Translations under genes and position numbers: made by a program
Notes under the pieces: generated by a model
What the model was told of the DNA's origin: nothing
The model's database searches: none
What the model saw: only the letters and a program-made list of their open reading frames with translations
NCBI GenBank assembly: GCA_949128115.1
Contig: OX421964.1
Coordinates: forward strand, 2,666,001 to 2,730,000
DNA length: 64,000 nucleotides
Origin: Anaspis maculata
Lineage: Eukaryota; Arthropoda; Insecta; Coleoptera; Scraptiidae
Direction: 5' to 3'
Part shown: positions 58,080 through 64,000 of the stretch, piece after piece
How the letters are laid out: each line of letters starts with the position of its first letter
Numbering within the stretch: the stretch's first letter is position 1

Positions 58080-58690
58080 ATCCAGATTCCATCAGGGAAA
58101 GAGGAATCGATACATGCTTAGAACTGCTTTCATACAGTTGATGGGCGTAAATAATGATTGCGGATGCCGTTCAGATTAGCAAACGCTCCTAACGCTCCTG
58201 TTGTTATTTCGCGGAACTGTCAATCAAGTACTGGGCCGACTAAGCTACGCACAATCATACTGGCCCACATGAGTGACATGTTATTACCGCATTCAGCGAA
58301 CTGCGAAAGTGGATGGACTATGGATTGCGCTAAGACGGATGTTCGAATAGTGGCAGGCGATTTTGACAGTCAAAAATTTTCAGAATACTCCTTATTGTTT
58401 TGCGAATATTTGCATACGAGAATCAGCTTTCACACAACGTGTCAGATGTACTAAGAAACGCAAAAGGGACTCAAACATTCATTGTTAAAATAATTAATAC
58501 CTATGCTACATATTGTTTAAAATTTTTCTTTGAATGTCACTGTTGTGGTTTTTCTGTAAGTAAGCTCTGTTCAACTTTTCGGAGACATTCATTCTCACAG
58601 TTTCACCCTCGAATTCTCCTAAAAAAAAAGCTAACAAAACTGTGCCAATTTGGAGCTTTGTTGGCGCACCTGTTTTTTTTTCTTGAAAGG
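58080..58690 (+). mobile_element. Decayed repeat with Ty3/gypsy RT-like fragment, copy 2
   Basis: Paralogous to 38180-39290: RMPFRLANAPNAPV at about 58158, followed by CATCAAGTAC-like and GTGCCAATTTGGAGCTTTG words in the same order. The RT-like piece is short and broken. Confidence 0.4.
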
Positions 58691-59239
58691 AATGTGGAAA
58701 AAACTAAATTTTTCTATAGAGAAAATGAAAATGAAGATTAGGATGGGTCGTAAGTGGACACAGGGTGTCAGATACTGAATATTACAATTATTCTCAAGAG
58801 ATGATTACCCATAAAAAATTTGGTCAAAAAATGAAAAAATTCATAATCCCCAAATGAGGGGTGTAGACTCGTTTCAGAAATGTTGGTAACCATTGAAATA
58901 ACAATGAACATTTTGAAAACAGCTAAAACACTTTGGGGGCCATGTAGGAGTCCGACCAACACATGAAGGCGCGAAGGGACCTAATAAAACTCCGAAAGCT
59001 AAGACCAGGTGAAAGGAGGCTCAGCAGGGCGACAAATGACACATGAAGGCACAGGAGGACTAATGAAGAACCTAACAAGGCACAAGGCAGCTTTTCAAAG
59101 CTGCAAAAACTTCGGGAAGATACAAGGGAGTCATTAGGGCTCCAAACGATACTTGGAGACACGCAAGTAACTTCGGGAAGATACAAGGGAGTCATTAGGG
59201 CTCCAAACGATATTTGGAGACACGCAAGTAGGTTTATTA

Positions 59240-59760
59240 GGGCTTCAAACTATCCCTGAACAGGAGATCTTCTTTCGGCGTGGACTACGGTATGCTAACC
59301 ACAAATCCGTTGTACGCTCCTCACTGACACACGGCTGTTGCGTCTGGAGCAACGCAACAAACATCCGTAAACTCTAAATACTCCAAAACAGGATCTTGCG
59401 ACCAAACTTCGACTCGCCATGGTTTGTCAGAAATCAACAAATCCACTACGAACTGGGTATGGAGACGGCATTCACGAACGCCTCAAGCGACTGAAAACCA
59501 AATTTCACCAAAACTTTTACAATAATTACCAGGGACCCGTCTACTTCAGCTTGGGAGAGAAAAACATCCACCAAAGACTGTCATGAAGACTCCCTCAAGA
59601 TGTTCTAGACGAATAACAGCTCCGATTTTGTGTACCCAATCATTTTTTTTATTTTATTCTGATATAATTTTCCACGAGCTATGTTATATCAAACTATTAA
59701 ATATTTGTCATCTGTGCTGTGAAATAAAATCTTGTAATGTTGAGCTGGCAATAAATTGAT
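59240..59760 (+). mobile_element. LINE 3' fragment (Jockey-like)
   Basis: The frame from about 59298 reads NHKSVVRSSLTHGCCVWSNA, then after a stop ILQNRILRPNFDSPWFVRNQ, QIHYELGM. This is the C-terminal region after the RT domain in Jockey-type ORF2 (xLTHGxxVWS...LQNxxLR...PWFVRN...LG). Internal stops show it is dead. It ends near TAAATTGATTAAAAAA. It interrupts the GGGGGCTC array and is a different lineage from the LINE at 25.7 kb. Confidence 0.8.
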
Positions 59761-59790
59761 TAAAAAAGGGGGCTCCAAACAATGCTTGAA

Positions 59791-60370
59791 GGCACAAGGG
59801 GGCTCATTGGGGTCTAAACAACATATTGTTGATACAAGGGGGCTCAGCGGGACTTGAATGCAGACAAAAAAGGAGAACAGGGTTTTGAACGGCGCAAGAA
59901 GAACTGACGGGGTTCAGAAGGAGTACAAATCACACTTGAAAACAGAAGGGAGCCCTGTGGGACCCCCTAACACTAACACATGAAGGCAAAAGGGGGCTCA
60001 TGGGGTCTAAACAACACATTGCAGATACAAGGGGGCTCAGCGGGGCTTGAATGCAGACAAAAAAGGAGAACAGGGTTTTGAACGGCGCAAGAAGAACTGA
60101 CGGGGCTCACTAGGAGTACAAATCACTCTTGAAAACAGAAGGGAGCCCTGTGGGACCCCCTAACACTAACACATAAAGGCACAAGGGGGCTCATTGGGGT
60201 CTAAACAACACATTGTAGATACAAGGGGGCTCAGCGGGGCTTGAATGCAGACAAAAAAGGAGAACAGGGTTTTGAACGGCGCAAGAAGAACTGACGGGGC
60301 TCACTAGGAGTACAAATCACACTTGAAAACAGAAGGGAGCCCTGTGGGACCCCCTAACACTAACACATGA
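59791..60370 (+). repeat. Three tandem 193-bp units
   Basis: Units start at 59791, 59985 and 60178 (GGCACAAGGGGGCTCATTGG and close variants). They share GAATGCAGACAAAAAAGGAG, ACGGCGCAAGAAGAACTGAC and GGGAGCCCTGTGGGACCCCC. They are nearly identical, unlike the rest of the array, so this expansion is recent. Confidence 0.92.
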
Positions 60371-60660
60371 AGACACAAAGGAGCAAATCAGAGCTCCAAA
60401 AACTAATAACAAGTGAGAAGGGGCTCAGCAGGGTTACAAATAACACATAAAGGCAGGGGGCGGGGCCTAACAGGGCTCTGAGAAATCTAACGAAGCATAA
60501 GGGAGCTTGTGAAAGCTTCAGAAGCTTCGAGAATACGCAAGGAGGTCTTCCGGGTTTCAAACGATACTTGGAGGCGCAAGAAAGCTTATCACGGCTCCAA
60601 ATGACAACTATAGACACAAGGGATTTTGGCAGGGCTGGAAACGCTACAATATAACCTACA

Positions 60661-63060
60661 ATGGGGTTTTGTACGATTTTTTTTTTGTTGCTTCAAAATG
60701 TTCTACAAGGTGAGTTTGCTACATGAATGATAATAGTTCGTCTCAAAAGCCTCCACCTTTTTTTTGAAAAATGTTGAAAAGGGAGGCGGGAATAATCCCG
60801 ATTAAATTTCAACGTCTGATGACGTAGGCGGACGAGTTGAGTTTGCGCAATGGGATGGTCGTAGCTGGAGCCTTGTTGCCAAATTGTGTGACAGGCAGTC
60901 AAGATTTGCATGAATATTTTGATATTCTTAAGAAAAAAATCACTTCGACAAAACAACACGTTAGGTGGTATGTTTTTGGATACAATGGAATACATTTTTG
61001 ATGCATGAACAATCCATTTTGGTGTTGGCAATGGGAGTTCATTATAAATCTGGCAGCTTTGCAACAAGGAAACGTCATTTGAACGCCGTTGTTGCCACCT
61101 TGTTAATTGTTTTTTTTAACAGAATGGTGGTTAAATCGAAATTATTTGTTTGGTACTGTAAAGTCCTGCGACCGACACCAACTGTAAAGTTCTGCGTCAC
61201 CGACAACCATTTGTAACATCCTGGTCATCACGGTAACATTTTGTGATAATCCTCGTCACCGGCCCCTTTTTTGTGATACCCCCCCTTCCCTACATTAATT
61301 TAATTAAGCTGTGATGCGTCCAATTACCCTAAAGTCATATTTTGTTGTGCCGTAGATTTTATTTTACCTTTAACTAAGTTATTTGAATCAATTACACCTA
61401 CCTCAACTTCACGTCGTACTAATACCTCGAGCCTACTCTAGTCGTAACCTCACGTTCTTTTAAAGGGAATGAATTGAATAAATATTGAAAAATAAACAAA
61501 GTCATTTAACCACACCTCTTCTTTATCACAAATTAATCAATCATCGCCAACTTAATTAAATTCACCTTAATTATTCATTTTATAATTTCTTGACGTGCTG
61601 ACATTCAGCTAGCGTTCGGAATTGTTTTATTCAGTTTACATTCGGTTTCTGGAAGAAAAGTACATCCTAATACCGTGTGCAATCCTACGACGAATTTGTT
61701 CAACCCTTGCGAATTAATTCCGTTCTGATTCTTCCTAATTTTCAGAATTCTGGGTGAAGCCATTTCCTAGTTCACTTGAGTTCAATTCCCTGCCTAAGTT
61801 ACTTATCCCTTTTCCAGTTTTTGTTTCAACCCTTTCTCCCCTTTCTCCCATTCCCCTGGTACGGAAAGAAATCTTTACTATTTAATTGTACTTAGAGAGA
61901 GATTGTTGTTCACTGAGTTTTGTCTTGATCTTTCGAATTTATAGCCATTATTTTAATTATTGATCAAATAATTTACATAATATTTGAGTGTTGACAGTCC
62001 ATAGATTTTATATCCAGCTGGTGCTATAGTCTATAATTCAAAGACTTATCAGCAGCTCTGTTTCATGCTAGGTTCAATACCATTACACAAATTTACAATA
62101 CGGAATACAAATCATCGCAATGAGCCTCTAATTAATTAGCCTGCAAAATTTTGTGTCTCGTTCATTTCTTATCTTGAAGTGTTTCGAAACGACACTGAAT
62201 TTTCTTAGCATTACTCAAGGGGTTTCTCTTTGGAAACTCGGCCTCATGCCTTTAAATTCTTTGTCGCGCGAAAGGGTTAAATATCTTATTCTATGGGGAA
62301 AATAACGCGTAATCAAGATTTTGCCCAGATTTGATTTGCATAAATGCTGCTAGTGCTTGTCTCAGCTAATAGAGCCTACAAAATCATGCTCTGTCGGAAG
62401 CCAAATCTCTTAAAAGGGTTGCTGAGGTTTTCACCCTTTTTCTTGCGTCTGGAAGGTCGTTATCTGAAAGCAAGTGGCCGCATTTAAAAGCTCAAAGCTA
62501 CTACGCAGTGAATTGAAATCGGCTTGACGATTCTCATGGCTGTTCAAAAGATCAAACAACCTACTATCATTTTCTTAACCAAAACAATTACTTCAAACTT
62601 ATTTAAACAATAAGCATTTGATTACAATAGAAATCAGACTTGCCTTAATGTTTTCCTTTCACGTCACTGATGTACTACAAATCTATCACAGTGTTTTCGC
62701 ACTTTTCTTAATTTATTCTTCTTGAAAAATATTAGTTTTCTTCCAGTCAAATACACCCGTTGTGCTCGACTCTTACCACTCGAATCTCTCCCCCGCGTCA
62801 CTGTTCTTGGACCTATCTTATTTTCCCACACCCCGTCTCCCGTCACAACCCTCTCCGGCCTACAAACGTCGATGCCTGCATGCTTTCTTGCATCCGGTGT
62901 CATTCCGACGCTGGCCGGCAAAAATCGATATATTTCGCATTCCTCAACCAAATTTCTTTCCTTTCCTTTACCGCCCGTAATGCTAATTTTATTCCCCAAT
63001 ATTTCATTCCCCTTTACTTTATAATTCTAAGGCGTTCTGCCACAGTACATTCTGCAAATA
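60661..63060. other. Unassigned sequence
   Basis: No confident gene. Short repeats of CTGTAAAGTYCTGCG and TAACATYCTGGTCA-like words at 61150-61260. A pyrimidine-rich stretch at 62760-63030 precedes the THAP start and could be its 5' region. Confidence 0.35.
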
Positions 63061-63067
63061 AACAATA

Positions 63068-63420
63068 ATGTCATCGAAAACATGCATTATCAAAGGATAT
63101 CCCAACACCTCCTCAAGTGCCCCACAAAAAATTGTCATCAGTGTACCCAAGTCTCAACCCCTGGGAAACAAGTGCCATACAGCTACCGGCGACAAAAGCC
63201 CAGCCCCATGGGGCCGCGGATATTTTTGCTGTGAAGATCATTTCTATGTAGGTAGAATCGTTGAACTTTGTGACCCCTTACCTGCAACAGTTTGTTTTTC
63301 ACAGCTGGAGTCCGATGCCCCAAACTAGAAGTAGTAGTATGTATAAGGTTGTGGGCTTAAAAATCATTCAAGAAAAATATGTAGTACCCCCCTTCAGAAA
63401 TGAGCTCACTACCTCACTGG
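63068..63420 (+). pseudogene. THAP zinc-finger domain, frame-broken
   Basis: From ATG 63068: MSSKTCIIKGYPNTSSSAPQ, KIVISVPKSQ, then CCEDHFY. Spacing of C, the ISVP word, and C-x2-H (CEDH) fits the C2CH THAP DNA-binding domain of insect transposon-derived proteins. A 54-bp intron-like insert (GTAGGT...TTTTTCACAG, about 63247-63300) precedes LESDAPN, which would restore HFYLESD. The frame then stops at TAG. A shifted frame continues MYKVVGLKIIQEKYVVP, like the usual region after the finger. The conserved Trp helix is not clear. It is probably a decayed copy; less likely a gene starting here. Confidence 0.6.
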
Positions 63421-64000
63421 CAGCAGATCGTGGAGGTATGCAAAGATAATGATTCCAAGGAACACTTCGGAATGGGTGTGGCAGGAAGTGAAGTTATATG
63501 CCACCATCGAGGTAGGTGTTAGCAAGGATCTACAGCAGCTATCGTCACCATCAGCAACATAGCAAATCGACAGGCAGTAGAACTCAACGGCTCTTCCAAC
63601 TAAGTAGAACAACTCACCACTTCGCTTCCAAAACGAAAATTTGGTAGTCTGCCTGCAAATTAGCCACACCCAACATGTACTGTTTTTACATTTTATTTAA
63701 CTTTATAATAACATTCAGTTGTCAACTGTATAAAAATTAAAACAAATGAACCTGTTCTTCATATACTATTGAGTTTTCATTATTCAAGTATTTATAATAT
63801 GCATTACAGTGAACTAATACCACACTAATATTAATTAATAACAAATCCTAAATATGTACTAAATATTCCACTAGATCCATTATGCATGAAGCAAAAAAAC
63901 GTTTGAGAACTACTCTTTTCCAAGCAAAAGATAATTTTTTGACTCTCATGTACCTACCTATACTATTTTGTCAAACTGGCCACCTTTTCACACGTCACTT
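63421..64000. other. Unassigned AT-rich sequence
   Basis: Nothing recognised; the minus-strand 86-codon frame has no motif. Confidence 0.35.

Larger units (their letters stand above)
58930..60660 (+). repeat. GGGGGCTC/ACACAAG array, block 4
   Basis: ACACATGAAGGC, ACAAGGGGGCTC, AGGGCTCCAAACGA and AGCAGGG words recur with variable spacing. It is split by a LINE tail (59240-59760) and contains a regular 193-bp tandem (59791-60370). Confidence 0.75.

Overview
The window looks like nuclear DNA of an insect, most likely a hemipteran (the suborder Sternorrhyncha is a guess from AT-richness, frequent GTAGGTA-type words and transposon style). It is AT-rich and made mostly of nested repeats. It contains spliced genes with GT/GC-AG introns, insect odorant receptors (7tm_6 family), tRNA-headed SINEs, LINEs, Ty3/gypsy remnants and TA- or 8-bp-duplicating DNA elements. 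Nothing looks bacterial.

Host genes. The only clear host loci are odorant receptors. OR2 (19836-22098, minus) and OR3 (44145-56640, plus) can each be assembled into seven exons that sum to intact frames of 396 and 394 codons. OR1 (8468-9384, minus) is a recent tandem copy of OR2 that has lost the rest of exon 3 and exons 4-6. Relic first (9.7 kb) and last (57.7 kb) exons show further duplications. A THAP zinc-finger start with a broken frame lies near the right end (63.07-63.42 kb). A 51-bp exon-like block flanked by splice sites occurs twice, at 6.5 and 40.2 kb.

Repeats. From 23.6 to 56.4 kb there are three copies (A plus, B minus, C plus) of one large element. Each has AT-rich unique ends with imperfect terminal inverted repeats around a long, loosely periodic array of GAAATCC words. 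Each has been split by other insertions: a LINE with an open reverse transcriptase, a SINE and two CAGGGTG palindromes (A), a 1-kb palindrome (B), and a hAT-like element that itself contains a solo LTR and a 3.4-kb hairpin (C). Copy C lies inside the last intron of OR3 and stretches it to 10.2 kb.

Other parts. The first 20 kb carries several near-perfect palindromes (0.5-1.6, 10.7-12.3, 14.3-17.5, 18.0-19.1 and 20.1-20.3 kb) and tandem blocks. A second loosely periodic family (GGGGGCTC...ACACAAG) appears at 5.6, 9.8, 54.4 and 58.9-60.7 kb, the last including three 193-bp units and a LINE tail. Gypsy-type remnants lie at 38.2, 41.8-43.8 and 58.1 kb. Large stretches (1.6-4.3, 12.3-14.3, 30.4-32.8 and 60.7-63.0 kb) hold nothing I can identify.
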